From NCBI GenBank assembly GCA_937146765.1, contig CAKZRP010000069.1:1-44009 (forward strand): a stretch of 44,009 bases of DNA, given 5' to 3'. Position 1 is the stretch's first letter. Each line of letters opens with the position of its first letter. This stretch comes from an uncultured Paracoccaceae bacterium. GTDB taxonomy: Bacteria > Pseudomonadota > Alphaproteobacteria > Rhodobacterales > Rhodobacteraceae. A model generated the notes under the pieces. The model did no database searches and was not told where the DNA came from. It saw only the letters and a list, made by a program, of their open reading frames with translations. Shown in pieces: positions 1 to 8,756 of the stretch. A program made the translations under genes and the position numbers.

Positions 1-1851
1 GATGGCGGTGAGGCGATCGAGGTCTACACGACTCGCCCCGATACGCTGATGGGCGCGTCCTTTGTCGGCATTTCGCCGGATCACCCGATTGCCAAGCAGC
101 TGGAATCCGAATCGGCCGAGGTCGCAGCCTTTGTTGCGGAGTGCCGCAAGGGGGGCACCACAGAAGAGGCCATCGAGACCGCTGAAAAGCTCGGCTTCGA
201 CACCGGCCTGCGGGTCAAACACCCGCTCGATCCCAACTGGGAACTGCCGGTCTGGATCGCCAATTTCATCCTGATGGACTACGGCACCGGCGCGATTTTC
301 GCCTGCCCGGCGCATGACCAGCGCGATTTTGAATTCGCCACCAAATACGACCTGCCGATCATCCCGGTGCTGGAACCCCTCGCGGGCGCAGGTGACCTGA
401 CCGAAGCCTATGTTCCGACCAAGGCCGAGAAGGTCCGCTACGTCAAAGGATTCGCCGGAGCCGCAGAGCAAACCGGCGAGGAAGGCGTAAACACCGCCGT
501 CGACAAGGCCGAGGCTGAAGGTTGGGGCCAAGGCGTCACCAAATTCCGCCTGCGTGACTGGGGTCTGTCCCGTCAGCGCTATTGGGGCTGCCCGATTCCC
601 GTCGTCCACTGCCCCGATTGTGGCTTGGTGCCGGAGAAGAAAGAGAACCTTCCCATCGCCCTGCCCTATGACGAAGACGGCAAGGCGATTGATTTCTCGG
701 TGCCGGGCAACCCGCTCGATCGTCACCCGAGCTGGCGCGATTGCGCTTGCCCCGCCTGTGGCAAGCCCGCCCAGCGCGAGACCGATACGATGGACACCTT
801 TGTGGACTCGTCCTGGTACTTCGCCCGCTTCACCGCGCCGCGCGCTGAGACGCCGACCGATATGGACGCCGCCAACTACTGGATGAACGTCGATCAGTAC
901 ATCGGTGGCATCGAGCATGCGATTCTCCACCTGCTCTACTCGCGCTTCTTTGCCCGCGCGATGCACATTTGCGGCCACCTGCCAGAAAAATCCAAAGAAC
1001 CCTTCGACGCGCTCTTTACCCAAGGCATGGTGACTCACGCGATCTATATGTCCGAAGGCGCCAATGGCCGCCCGGTCTACCACTACCCGGACGAGGTCGA
1101 GCTGCGCGACGGCAAGGCCTTCCTCAAGGAGGGTGGCGCCGAGGTGAAAATCATCCCCTCCGCCAAGATGTCGAAGTCGAAGAACAATGTGGTCGACCCG
1201 CTCCACATCATCTCGGCCTTTGGGGCAGACACCGCGCGCTGGTTCGTGCTGTCCGATTCTCCGCCCGAGCGCGACGTGGAATGGACCGCTTCGGGCGCTG
1301 AGGCCGCGTTCAAACACCTCTCCCGCGTCTACCGTCTGGCAGCTGAGGCGGCAGAGGCCACCGGTGCGGGCGAAGGCGACGAGGATCTCTTGCGCGATAT
1401 GCACAAGGCGATCCGCGATGTGACGCTGGGGGTCGAGAGCTTCGGCTTCAACGCCTCGATCGCGAAACTCTACGGTTTCACCAATACGCTGGCGAAATCC
1501 AAGGCCGGGGCCGAGGCGAAGAAAACCGCTGCCCGCGCCTTGGCGCAGCTGATGTCGCCAATGACCCCGCACCTGTCCGAGGCGATGTGGGAGCTTTTGG
1601 GCGGCGAAGGTCTGGTCGCCAATGCACCTTGGCCAGTTGCAGATGAGGCGAAGCTGGTCGAGGACACCGTGACCCTGCCCATTCAGGTGAACGGCAAACG
1701 GCGCGGGGAAATCACCGTGGCCAAGGATCTCGACAAGGCAGAGGTTGAAAAACTGGCGCTGGCGCATGAAGGTGTGCAGCGGGTGCTGGAAGGTGCGGCG
1801 CCCAAAAAGGTGATTGTGGTTCCGGGGCGGATCGTCAATGTCGTTGCCTGA
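1..1851 (+). CDS. leuS: Leucyl-tRNA synthetase, 5'-truncated by the window edge
   Basis: Class I aminoacyl-tRNA synthetase that charges tRNA-Leu in the cytoplasm. About 616 C-terminal residues are visible, and the reading frame is open through the left edge, so roughly the first quarter (including the HIGH motif) lies outside. Visible landmarks are TTRPDTL near residue 10 and [16 protein letters not shown] near 90, both in the CP1 editing domain. Two Cys-pair segments (CPDC and CPAC) follow, then the KMSKS loop at 1165-1179 (about residue 389), then the helical anticodon-binding and C-terminal domains. The lptE start codon lies inside its last codons, so leuS, lptE and holA are probably co-transcribed. 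Family assignment is certain; only the N-terminus is missing. Confidence 0.97.
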   Translation, partial: DGGEAIEVYTTRPDTLMGASFVGISPDHPIAKQLESESAEVAAFVAECRKGGTTEEAIETAEKLGFDTGLRVKHPLDPNWELPVWIANFILMDYGTGAIFACPAHDQRDFEFATKYDLPIIPVLEPLAGAGDLTEAYVPTKAEKVRYVKGFAGAAEQTGEEGVNTAVDKAEAEGWGQGVTKFRLRDWGLSRQRYWGCPIPVVHCPDCGLVPEKKENLPIALPYDEDGKAIDFSVPGNPLDRHPSWRDCACPACGKPAQRETDTMDTFVDSSWYFARFTAPRAETPTDMDAANYWMNVDQYIGGIEHAILHLLYSRFFARAMHICGHLPEKSKEPFDALFTQGMVTHAIYMSEGANGRPVYHYPDEVELRDGKAFLKEGGAEVKIIPSAKMSKSKNNVVDPLHIISAFGADTARWFVLSDSPPERDVEWTASGAEAAFKHLSRVYRLAAEAAEATGAGEGDEDLLRDMHKAIRDVTLGVESFGFNASIAKLYGFTNTLAKSKAGAEAKKTAARALAQLMSPMTPHLSEAMWELLGGEGLVANAPWPVADEAKLVEDTVTLPIQVNGKRRGEITVAKDLDKAEVEKLALAHEGVQRVLEGAAPKKVIVVPGRIVNVVA

Positions 1852-2371
1852 TCGGCGCAAATTCGTGACCTCTGGGCTGGCACTCCTCGCGGGTGCTGGC
1901 CTATCCGCCTGTGGCTTTGAACCCGTCTATGGGCCCAATGGCGCAGGCACCGCGATCAAAGGCCAGATCGCCTTTCAGGCGCCGGAAACCATCGGGGCCC
2001 CGTCGGACACTGACGCCTATTACCTCGTGCGCCAGCTCGAGACCCGGCTGGGTCGCGCCGGTGCTCCCGCCTATCGCATGGATCTGAGCCTCGACACGCG
2101 CGAAGTCGGCCAGGCGATCACCGCCGAGGGTGACATCACCCGTTATTCGCTGACCGGCACCGCGGGCTACAGCCTTGTGCGGCTTTCGGATGGGCAAGTG
2201 GTGGCGAGCGGCGAGGTGCAGAATTTCTCCGGCTATTCCGCCAGCGGCACCACCGTGCAGACGCTGGCCTCGGAAACCGACGCGCATGAACGGCTGATGG
2301 TGATTCTCGCCGATCAGATCGTCACCCGGCTATATGCGGTGCAGGGCCTCACGGCCGCCGACGGCGCATGA
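1838..2371 (+). CDS. lptE: LPS-assembly lipoprotein LptE
   Basis: Outer-membrane lipoprotein of about 177 residues that plugs the LptD translocon during LPS delivery to the cell surface. The N-terminus carries DRRKFV followed by a hydrophobic stretch and the lipobox LSAC, with the acylated Cys at residue 25. The RRxF pair resembles a Tat signal, so Tat export of this lipoprotein is possible. I chose the ATG at 1838, 14 bases inside leuS, because it places a normal n-region before the lipobox; an upstream ATG at 1814 would add eight unlikely residues. The stop overlaps the holA start (ATGA). The leuS-lptE-holA order is the usual one in alphaproteobacteria. Confidence 0.9.
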   Translation: MSLPDRRKFVTSGLALLAGAGLSACGFEPVYGPNGAGTAIKGQIAFQAPETIGAPSDTDAYYLVRQLETRLGRAGAPAYRMDLSLDTREVGQAITAEGDITRYSLTGTAGYSLVRLSDGQVVASGEVQNFSGYSASGTTVQTLASETDAHERLMVILADQIVTRLYAVQGLTAADGA

Positions 2372-3396
2372 AGCTCAGCCCGCGTGAGGCCGAGGGCTAT
2401 TTTGCCCGCCCGGACCCCGGCAAGACCGGGCTCCTGATCTACGGGGCGGATGCGATGCGCGTCTCGCTCAAACGCCAGCAAATGCTGGCCGCTCTGCTTG
2501 GCCCCGGCGCCGAGGAAGAGATGCGGCTGACGCGGATGCCCGCAGGCGATCTGCGCAAGGACCCGGCGCAGCTGTTGGATGCGGTCAAGGCGGTGGGGTT
2601 CTTCCCCGGCATCCGCGCGGTCTTTGTCGAGGATGCCAATGACACCGCGACGCCTGCGATTGTAACCGCACTGCAGGAATGGCGGCCCGGTGATGCGCAG
2701 ATCGTCGTCACCGCAGGCCAGCTCAAAGCCACGTCGAAACTGCGCAAAGCGTTTGAGAGCCATACCAGCGCCTATGCGGTCGGGATCTATGATGACCCGC
2801 CCTCTCGCGCGGAGATCGAGCGCATCCTGGGCGAGGCGCAGATTCGCAACGTCCCCGGCGACAGCATGTCGGCGCTGACAGATATCGCCAATGACATCGG
2901 TCCAGGCGACTTTTCCCGCATGATCGAGAAACTGAGCCTCTACAAGCACGGCGATGCCAGCCCGCTGACTCTTGCGGATATCGACGCGGTGGCGCCGCAA
3001 TCGACCGAAGCGGATCTGGACGACCTTCTGCATGTGGTGGCCGAGGGGCGCACGCCCGAGATCGGCCCGGTGCTGCGCCGCCTGCAAGCGCAGGGCACCA
3101 ATGCGGTCTCCTTGTGCATCGGGGCAACCCGCCATTTCCGCACGCTTTATTCTATCGCAGGCCACCCCGGCGGACCCGCTCAGGGCATCGGGGCACTGCG
3201 CCCGCCGCTTTACGGCAAGCGCCGGGACCGGATGCTGCGGCAGGCGCAGGGCTGGGGCGCACAAAAACTGCAGACCGCGCTGACGATTCTGACCGACACC
3301 GACCTGCAACTGCGCTCCGCCGGGCAAAGCGCCCCGGCGCTGGCCCTCACCGAGCGGGCGATGATCCGGCTTGCCATGCTGGCGCGCTCGCGCTGA
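2368..3396 (+). CDS. holA: DNA polymerase III subunit delta
   Basis: Delta subunit of the DnaX clamp-loader complex, which opens the beta sliding clamp during replication. The product is 342 residues, normal for HolA. The N-terminal half is the divergent AAA+-like region with LLIYGADAMRVSLKRQQ near residue 22, where delta has lost a usable P-loop. The C-terminal half is the helical collar region (ALTERAMIRLAMLARSR at the end). The start overlaps the lptE stop by four bases, giving tight translational coupling. Assignment rests on overall pattern plus the conserved leuS-lptE-holA context. Confidence 0.92.
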   Translation: MKLSPREAEGYFARPDPGKTGLLIYGADAMRVSLKRQQMLAALLGPGAEEEMRLTRMPAGDLRKDPAQLLDAVKAVGFFPGIRAVFVEDANDTATPAIVTALQEWRPGDAQIVVTAGQLKATSKLRKAFESHTSAYAVGIYDDPPSRAEIERILGEAQIRNVPGDSMSALTDIANDIGPGDFSRMIEKLSLYKHGDASPLTLADIDAVAPQSTEADLDDLLHVVAEGRTPEIGPVLRRLQAQGTNAVSLCIGATRHFRTLYSIAGHPGGPAQGIGALRPPLYGKRRDRMLRQAQGWGAQKLQTALTILTDTDLQLRSAGQSAPALALTERAMIRLAMLARSR

Positions 3397-3497
3397 GCCT
3401 TGTCCGGCCGAACATGTCTGCGTCAGCCCACGACGCGCCGCTTGACCTCTCTCGCACTTGCAGCAAACCTGCCGGCAGCTGAGGGAGGAACATTCTC

Positions 3498-4088
3498 ATG
3501 TATAAAGTAGTCGGCTTTCCGATGACGCGCACCTACCGGGTGCTCTGGGCGCTGGAGGAACTCGGCCAGCCCTATGAACTGGCCCCCGCCAAACCGCAAA
3601 GCGAGGAAGCCCGTCAGGCCAACCCTTTTGGCAAGGTACCGATCCTGATCGAGGACGGTGAGACCATCACCGATTCCGTCGCCATCATGACCTATCTGGC
3701 GGACAAGCACGGTGCTCTGACCGCCCCCGCAGGGACGCTCGCCCGCGCCAAGCAGGATGCGATCACGATGATGATCAACGACGAAATGGATGCGATCCTC
3801 TGGACCGCGGCCCGACACAGTTTTGCCCTGCCGGAAGAACGGCGGGTGCCGGAGGTCAAGGCTTCGCTGCGTTGGGAGTTTTCGCAATCGGTGCAGCGCA
3901 TCGAGTCCAAACTGAGCGGGGACTTCATCGCAGGCGACAGCTTCACCATCGCCGATATCCTGCTGACCCATTGCCTCAACTGGGCGCGGGGCGCCAAGTT
4001 CGAGGTGGAGAGCGAAGCCCTGCTGGCCTATGGCAAGCGGATGCGCGCCCGCCCCGCCTTTCAGCGCGTGGCGGAGCTGGCCAAGTAA
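3498..4088 (+). CDS. Glutathione S-transferase family protein
   Basis: Cytosolic GST of 196 residues. The N-terminal thioredoxin-like domain has FPMTRTYRVLWALEEL near residues 7-22 and the cis-proline strand FGKVPIL. DGETITDSVAIMTYLADK carries the glutathione-contacting Asp-Ser pair. The all-helical C-terminal domain contains GDSFTIADILLTHCL, the usual folding motif. A strong ribosome site (GAGGGAGGA) precedes the ATG at 3498. The substrate cannot be predicted. Its last 28 bases overlap the tail of the convergent flavoprotein gene. Confidence 0.92.
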   Translation: MYKVVGFPMTRTYRVLWALEELGQPYELAPAKPQSEEARQANPFGKVPILIEDGETITDSVAIMTYLADKHGALTAPAGTLARAKQDAITMMINDEMDAILWTAARHSFALPEERRVPEVKASLRWEFSQSVQRIESKLSGDFIAGDSFTIADILLTHCLNWARGAKFEVESEALLAYGKRMRARPAFQRVAELAK

Positions 4089-5260
4089 CGCACCGCAGCG
4101 CGCCCGGCCCAGCGCCCGGTGGCGAAACAGGCGGTCAGAAGATAGCCTCCCGTGGGGGCTTCCCAATCGAGCATTTCCCCGGCGCAGAACGTGCCGGGGA
4201 GTGCGGCCAGCATCAGCCCCTCATCCATGGCCTCGCGCTTCACCCCACCCGCGGTCGAGATCGCCTCATCCATCGGGCGCAAGCCCGCGTGGCGGATTGG
4301 CAGATGCTTAAGGAGGCTGGCCAGCGCCTCCGGATCCTGCGGCAGGGGGCGGGCAAATTCCTGCAACAGGGCAAGCTTCACTGCGGGCAGCTTCAACACC
4401 TTGCGCAGGTGATTGGCCCAGCTTGTCTTGCCGCGCGGCCTTGCCAGCCGTTGGCGCACCTCGTCCCGACTGAGGTCCGGTATCAGGTCCAGGTGCAGCC
4501 CTTGCCCCTCGCGCAAGGCCGGTGTCAGCGGGTAGAGCCCGCCGCCCTCGAGGCCACGCAGCGAGAGGGTCGCCTCGCCCCGGCTGCACAGATCGCCGAC
4601 CTGCCATTCCACCGCCTTCAGCGCGGCACCGAGATGCGGGCTCATGTGATCGCTCCAGCGCACCGAAAGCGCGGCGTTGGAGGGCTGGAAGGGGGCCAGA
4701 TCCACCCCTCGTGCCGCCAAAAGCGCCGCCCAGGCCCCGTCAGAGCCGAGCCTGGCCCAGCTGGCGCCGCCCAGTGCCAGAACGGTTGCGCTGGTTTCAA
4801 TCACCTGCCGCCCCTCCGGGGTTGCAAAGGTCAGCGCATCGCCCTGCCATCCGGTCCAGCGCCAAAAACTGCGGCGTACGACACCAAGCGAGTCCAGCTC
4901 CGCCAACCAGGCCCGCAACAGGGGCGAGCCCTTCATCACGGTGGGAAATACCCGCCCGGTCGAGCCGGTGAACAGGTCCTGCCCCAGTCCGCGCGCCCAG
5001 TCCTGCACCGCCTGGGCATCAAAGGCACGCACCATGGGCGCCAGCCACTGCGCCGCGCCGTAATGGGGCATCAGCACCTCGAAGGCCTCGTCCTTGGCAA
5101 GGTTCAGGCCCGACTTGCCCGCCATCAGGAACTTGCGCGCGGGCGAAGGCTTGGCCTCCGCCAGAAGCACCTGGTAACCGGCCCGCGCGATCTCGCCCGC
5201 TGCCATCAACCCGGCAGGGCCGCTTCCGATCACCACTGCATCCCAGTCCTGCATCTGCAT
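4061..5260 (-). CDS. YhiN/HI0933-type FAD-dependent flavoprotein
   Basis: Predicted NAD(P)/FAD-dependent oxidoreductase of 399 residues. The N-terminus has the dinucleotide-binding fold AVVIGSGPAGLMAAGEIARA (residues 8-27), followed by the family signature ARKFLMAGKSGLNLA. The C-terminus ends with a second FAD-contacting segment, FCAGEMLDWEAPTGGYLLT, typical of the BaiN/HI0933 group. The physiological substrate of this branch is unknown. An alternative start two codons downstream (MQDWD) is possible. The gene converges on the GST gene and is divergent from the HNH gene, with about 60 bases between the two starts. Confidence 0.88.
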   Translation of the reverse strand: MQMQDWDAVVIGSGPAGLMAAGEIARAGYQVLLAEAKPSPARKFLMAGKSGLNLAKDEAFEVLMPHYGAAQWLAPMVRAFDAQAVQDWARGLGQDLFTGSTGRVFPTVMKGSPLLRAWLAELDSLGVVRRSFWRWTGWQGDALTFATPEGRQVIETSATVLALGGASWARLGSDGAWAALLAARGVDLAPFQPSNAALSVRWSDHMSPHLGAALKAVEWQVGDLCSRGEATLSLRGLEGGGLYPLTPALREGQGLHLDLIPDLSRDEVRQRLARPRGKTSWANHLRKVLKLPAVKLALLQEFARPLPQDPEALASLLKHLPIRHAGLRPMDEAISTAGGVKREAMDEGLMLAALPGTFCAGEMLDWEAPTGGYLLTACFATGRWAGRAAVRYLASSATR

Positions 5261-5321
5261 TTGCCTTTGTTGTTCTCCGCCGCATCTTAGTGGACCAAAG
5301 CCGCGTCCAGTCCAATGCCCG

Positions 5322-5621
5322 ATGACCCAGACCCCACCGATCTGCCCGCTCTGCGACCGTCCGATCCCGCCGGAGGTGCCGCAAAGCCTGCATCACTTGA
5401 TCCCCAAGCTCAAAGGGGGCAAGGGCGGGCCGGTGGTCCTGTTGCATCACATCTGCCATCGCGAGATCCACGCGACCCTCACCGAAGCCGAGCTGGCGCG
5501 CGACTTCGCGACCATCGACGCCCTGCGAAACCATCCAAGACTAATGAAGTTCATCGCATGGGTGCGCAAACGCCCGCCCGGCTTTGCCTCGCGCGTTCCG
5601 GGCAAGCGGCGGCCGCGCTAA
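5322..5621 (+). CDS. Small HNH-type zinc-finger nuclease-like protein
   Basis: A 99-residue protein consisting of almost nothing but an HNH/beta-beta-alpha-metal fold. CPLCDRPIP at residues 8-16 gives one Cys pair, SLHHLIPKLKGG supplies the catalytic-type His-His, and HHICHREIH supplies the distal Cys/His. The C-terminus is basic (PGKRRPR). Known HNH proteins nick DNA or act as accessory nucleases; this stand-alone form could equally be a DNA-binding relic. It starts about 60 bases from the divergent flavoprotein and its stop overlaps the convergent enoyl-CoA hydratase stop by four bases. Confidence 0.8.
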   Translation: MTQTPPICPLCDRPIPPEVPQSLHHLIPKLKGGKGGPVVLLHHICHREIHATLTEAELARDFATIDALRNHPRLMKFIAWVRKRPPGFASRVPGKRRPR

Positions 5622-6235
5622 CCCGCGTCACAGGCTTTCAGAATCGCCCGCGCAACCTCGGGATCGGCACCGAGGGTCGGCTCCGCCAGGTCGGTGGCAA
5701 CCGCCATCAGCTCCTCCGGAGCAACGATCCGGTCGATGAGGCCGAAGTCAAAGGCCTCCTGCGCCGAAAGCTTCTGCCCTGCCGCCAGCACCAGCTTGGT
5801 GCGGGCCGGACCGATCAGCGCCCGCATCCGTACGGCATCTGAGGGCTGCGGCAGATAGCCGAGCTGCATCACCGGATAGAAAATCTTCGCCGTCGGCACC
5901 GCAATCCGGAAGTCACAGGCCAGCGCCATGCCGTTGGCGCCCCCCGCCAGCGTGCCGTTCAGCGCCGCGATCTTGAGACAAGGCAGCGCGGCGAGTGCGC
6001 CCGAGAGCTCCTCCCACAAGGGCGAGGTCGCCAGCCCCGACCGCGCCGCATCCAGATCAGCCCCGGCGCTGAAGACCTTGCCCACCCCGGTGAGGATCAG
6101 CGCCCGCGCCTCCGCTGCCGCATGGACCGCCGCGATCAGCTGCTCGATCATGGCGGGCGTGAGCGCATTGGCCTTGTCAGGACGATTGAGGCGCAGGATG
6201 CAAAGCCCGCGACCATCCACTGTGGACTCGATCAT
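5618..6235 (-). CDS. Enoyl-CoA hydratase/isomerase family protein (short)
   Basis: Crotonase-fold enzyme that would act on an acyl-CoA thioester. Residues 1-205 include the oxyanion-hole segments KVFSAGADLDAAR (about 52-64) and NGTLAGGANGMALACDFRIA (about 93-112). The second-shell Glu/Asp positions are replaced in part, so the reaction is uncertain. It is about 50 residues shorter than typical 255-260 residue hydratases and ends after the turn following EEL, so the C-terminal helical trimerisation arm is reduced. Its start overlaps the SDR stop by four bases, making a two-gene operon for acyl-CoA or hydroxyacyl metabolism. Confidence 0.88.
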   Translation of the reverse strand: MIESTVDGRGLCILRLNRPDKANALTPAMIEQLIAAVHAAAEARALILTGVGKVFSAGADLDAARSGLATSPLWEELSGALAALPCLKIAALNGTLAGGANGMALACDFRIAVPTAKIFYPVMQLGYLPQPSDAVRMRALIGPARTKLVLAAGQKLSAQEAFDFGLIDRIVAPEELMAVATDLAEPTLGADPEVARAILKACDAG

Positions 6236-6981
6236 ATCAGACCAACCCGGCGGCGGATGGCCTCTTCGCGCAGGGAAATCTCGCTGCCGATGAACTCATC
6301 CGCATCCCCGCTCAGCATCCACAGCAGGGTTCGGGCGGGCCATTCGGCGGGAATATGGTCTTCCCAGGCCAGCTGGCTCACCGGGTTGATGCCGCTGGCC
6401 TTGATCTCGCGCTGCATCTGGGTGGCCACCGTGCCCGGCGACAGGCCCATCACCCGGATACCGTTCCCGCCTTCCTCAAGATGCAGAGCCCGGGTCAGCA
6501 TCGCGGCGCCGGCCTTGGAGGTACAATAGGCGCTCCAGCCCTCTAACGGACGTTGGGAGGCGCCGGAACCGATGGTCAGCACCGCGCCGCCGCCCACCGC
6601 TTTCAGATGCGGCAGGCCCGCATGGATCATGTTGAAAACTCCGGTGACATTCACGTCGATCAACTGCGCCCAGGCGGCGGGATCCGCCTCTCCGATCCGG
6701 GCGATGGGGTCGATCATGCCGGCATTGCAGATCAGCACATCGAGACGACCGAACCGTGCGCGCGCCGCATCGAGGGCAGCGCTGACCGATGCATGTTCGG
6801 CAACGTCGCAGGGCAGCGCCAGCGCTTTTTCGCCGATCTCCGCCACCAGGTCCGCCAGCTCCGACGCGCTGCGCGCCAATAGCGCGACATTGGCCCCCGC
6901 CGTGGCAAAAACCCGTGCAGCACTGGCTCCGATGCCGCGGCTCGCGCCGGAAATAACAACAGTTTTATCCGTCAGATCCAT
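6232..6981 (-). CDS. Short-chain dehydrogenase/reductase
   Basis: NAD(P)-dependent classical SDR of 249 residues. TGxxxGIG is present as ISGASRGIGASAARVF (about residues 10-25), NAG as LICNAG (about 81-86), and the catalytic Ser-Tyr-Lys set as TIGSGASQ and YCTSK. The start at 6981 (MDLTDK) is preceded by GGAGACAAATA, a good ribosome site; longer frames upstream are not SDR-like. It is first in an operon with the enoyl-CoA hydratase, so a hydroxyacyl or oxoacyl substrate is plausible but not shown. It is divergent from the DUF2125 gene. Confidence 0.92.
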   Translation of the reverse strand: MDLTDKTVVISGASRGIGASAARVFATAGANVALLARSASELADLVAEIGEKALALPCDVAEHASVSAALDAARARFGRLDVLICNAGMIDPIARIGEADPAAWAQLIDVNVTGVFNMIHAGLPHLKAVGGGAVLTIGSGASQRPLEGWSAYCTSKAGAAMLTRALHLEEGGNGIRVMGLSPGTVATQMQREIKASGINPVSQLAWEDHIPAEWPARTLLWMLSGDADEFIGSEISLREEAIRRRVGLI

Positions 6982-7114
6982 TATTTGTCTCCAAACCGTC
7001 CTTTGCTTCTGTGTTAGACTGCCAAGGGGGGAACGGTCCAGCCAAAGGCTCCTTGACCGCGGACACGCATCAGGAGAGGTTCGCCCCAATTCTTCGCTAG
7101 GAAAGGTTCTTCGT

Positions 7115-8629
7115 ATGTCTGTTTCGCCGCTTCGGGCTTTGGGGCTATTTGCCCCGGTTGTTTTCATCGCGCAGGCCGCACAGGCCGATCTGAGCGCTCA
7201 GGACGTCTGGTCCGACTGGAAGGACTACATGGGCAGCACAGGGTACGCTGTCACTGCATCGGAAGCCCAGTCCGGCAAGACGCTGACCGTCTCGGATATC
7301 CAGATGACGATGAACGTCGAAGGTGAGACCATGGCGCTCGGTCTCGGCGCGATCGACTTTGTCGAAAACGGCGATGGCACCGTCAACGTGGTGCTGCCGG
7401 CGGCCTTTCCGATGGAGTTTGACATCACCGCCGATGGTGAGTCGATGAAGGGCAAGCTGATCTATCGCCACGATGGCACCCCGATGGTGGTCAGCGGCGA
7501 CATGTCCAAGATGACCTATGACTACAAGGCGGCCACCGCCTCCTTCAGCCTCGACGGGCTCGAAATCGACGGTGCTTCCGTGCCCGCGGATGTGGCCGCC
7601 TTCACAATGACCCTCACGGACCTGGCCAATACCACGGTGATGGAGATTGGCGAGCAACGCGCCTACAGCCAGACCCTGACCACCTCCGGGCTCGACTACA
7701 CTTTCATGTTCAAGGACCCCGAAAGCGATGATTCCGGCACCTTCACCGGTGCGCTGACGGATCTCAACTTCGACGGCACCATGGTTGTTCCCACTGTCGA
7801 GGATCCCACCGATATTGCCGCCCTCATGAAGGCCGGTCTGGCCTATGACGCGGACATCACCTTCGGCGGCGGCAATACCAGCATCAACGGTGTCGACGGC
7901 AGCGACAATTTCGCCCTGCAGACCACCTCCCAGGGGGGCAAGGCCAATATCCAGGTGAGCCCGGCTGGCTTTGGCTATGATTTTACGCAGACCGATGCGA
8001 CCGTGAACGTGATGGGGTCGCAGATTCCCTTCCCGATCGCGCTCAGCATGGCCGAGTTGGGCATGAACATGACGATGCCGCTGATGAAATCCGAGGAGGA
8101 GCAGGACTTTGCCCTGGGTCTTGCCCTGCGCGACTTCTCGGTGCCGGAAATGCTCTGGGGGCTGATCGATCCCACCGGCGAACTGCCGCATGATCCCGCC
8201 ACGCTGGTGCTCGACCTCACTGGCAAGGGCAAACTGGCCTTCGACCTCACCGACGAGGCGCAGGTGGCGGCACTGGACGCGGGCGAAGCCGCGCCCGGTG
8301 AACTCAACGCGCTCAATCTCAACGAGCTGCTGCTGTCCGTGGCCGGGGCCGAGCTGACTGGCTCAGGCGCCTTTACCTTCGACAACAGCGATCTGGAGAG
8401 CTTTGACGGCATGCCGGCGCCGGAAGGTGAAGCCAACCTGAAACTGGTGGGCGCAAACGGGCTGATCGACAAGCTGATCGGCATGGGGCTGATTTCCGAG
8501 GACGACGCCATGGGCGCGCGCATGATGATGGGAATGTTCACCGTCTCTGCCGGTGATGACGTGGTGACCTCCAAGATCGAGGTCAACGAAGAAGGCCATG
8601 TGCTCGCCAATGGCCAGCGCTTGAAATAA
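7115..8629 (+). CDS. DUF2125 secreted protein
   Basis: A 504-residue exported protein of the alphaproteobacterial DUF2125 family, whose function is unknown. The first 24 residues are a Sec signal peptide (LGLFAPVVFIAQAAQA, then D). The mature part is a long run of beta-rich segments with many Asp/Gly/Thr turns, suggesting a periplasmic or outer-membrane-associated beta protein. The ATG at 7115 follows GGAAAGG. A strong rho-independent terminator begins 23 bases after the stop, so it is probably a single-gene unit. Confidence 0.85.
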   Translation: MSVSPLRALGLFAPVVFIAQAAQADLSAQDVWSDWKDYMGSTGYAVTASEAQSGKTLTVSDIQMTMNVEGETMALGLGAIDFVENGDGTVNVVLPAAFPMEFDITADGESMKGKLIYRHDGTPMVVSGDMSKMTYDYKAATASFSLDGLEIDGASVPADVAAFTMTLTDLANTTVMEIGEQRAYSQTLTTSGLDYTFMFKDPESDDSGTFTGALTDLNFDGTMVVPTVEDPTDIAALMKAGLAYDADITFGGGNTSINGVDGSDNFALQTTSQGGKANIQVSPAGFGYDFTQTDATVNVMGSQIPFPIALSMAELGMNMTMPLMKSEEEQDFALGLALRDFSVPEMLWGLIDPTGELPHDPATLVLDLTGKGKLAFDLTDEAQVAALDAGEAAPGELNALNLNELLLSVAGAELTGSGAFTFDNSDLESFDGMPAPEGEANLKLVGANGLIDKLIGMGLISEDDAMGARMMMGMFTVSAGDDVVTSKIEVNEEGHVLANGQRLK

Positions 8630-8652
8630 CCCGCCAAAGCGCAGGACGATCA

Positions 8653-8682
8653 GGGCCGCCCGGCGCCGGGCGGCCCTTTTTA
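8653..8682 (+). terminator. Rho-independent terminator after the DUF2125 gene
   Basis: A perfect ten-base stem (GGGCCGCCCG pairing with CGGGCGGCCC) closes a four-base loop and is followed directly by TTTTTA. It separates the DUF2125 gene from pmbA. Confidence 0.9.
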
Positions 8683-8756
8683 TGTGGCAGAACCCTTGCG
8701 GTGACCGGGCGCTCTGGCTAGCTCTTGAGAAAGACCGCTGTTTTGCGAAGGTGCCC

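Noticed and set aside
2314..3327. Long open frame antisense to holA
   Set aside because: Composition is the mirror of holA codons; the product is Arg/Gln/Gly-rich with no motif, and holA is certain.
3872..5290. Long + strand frame over the flavoprotein gene
   Set aside because: A high-GC shadow; the - strand product has clear FAD motifs.
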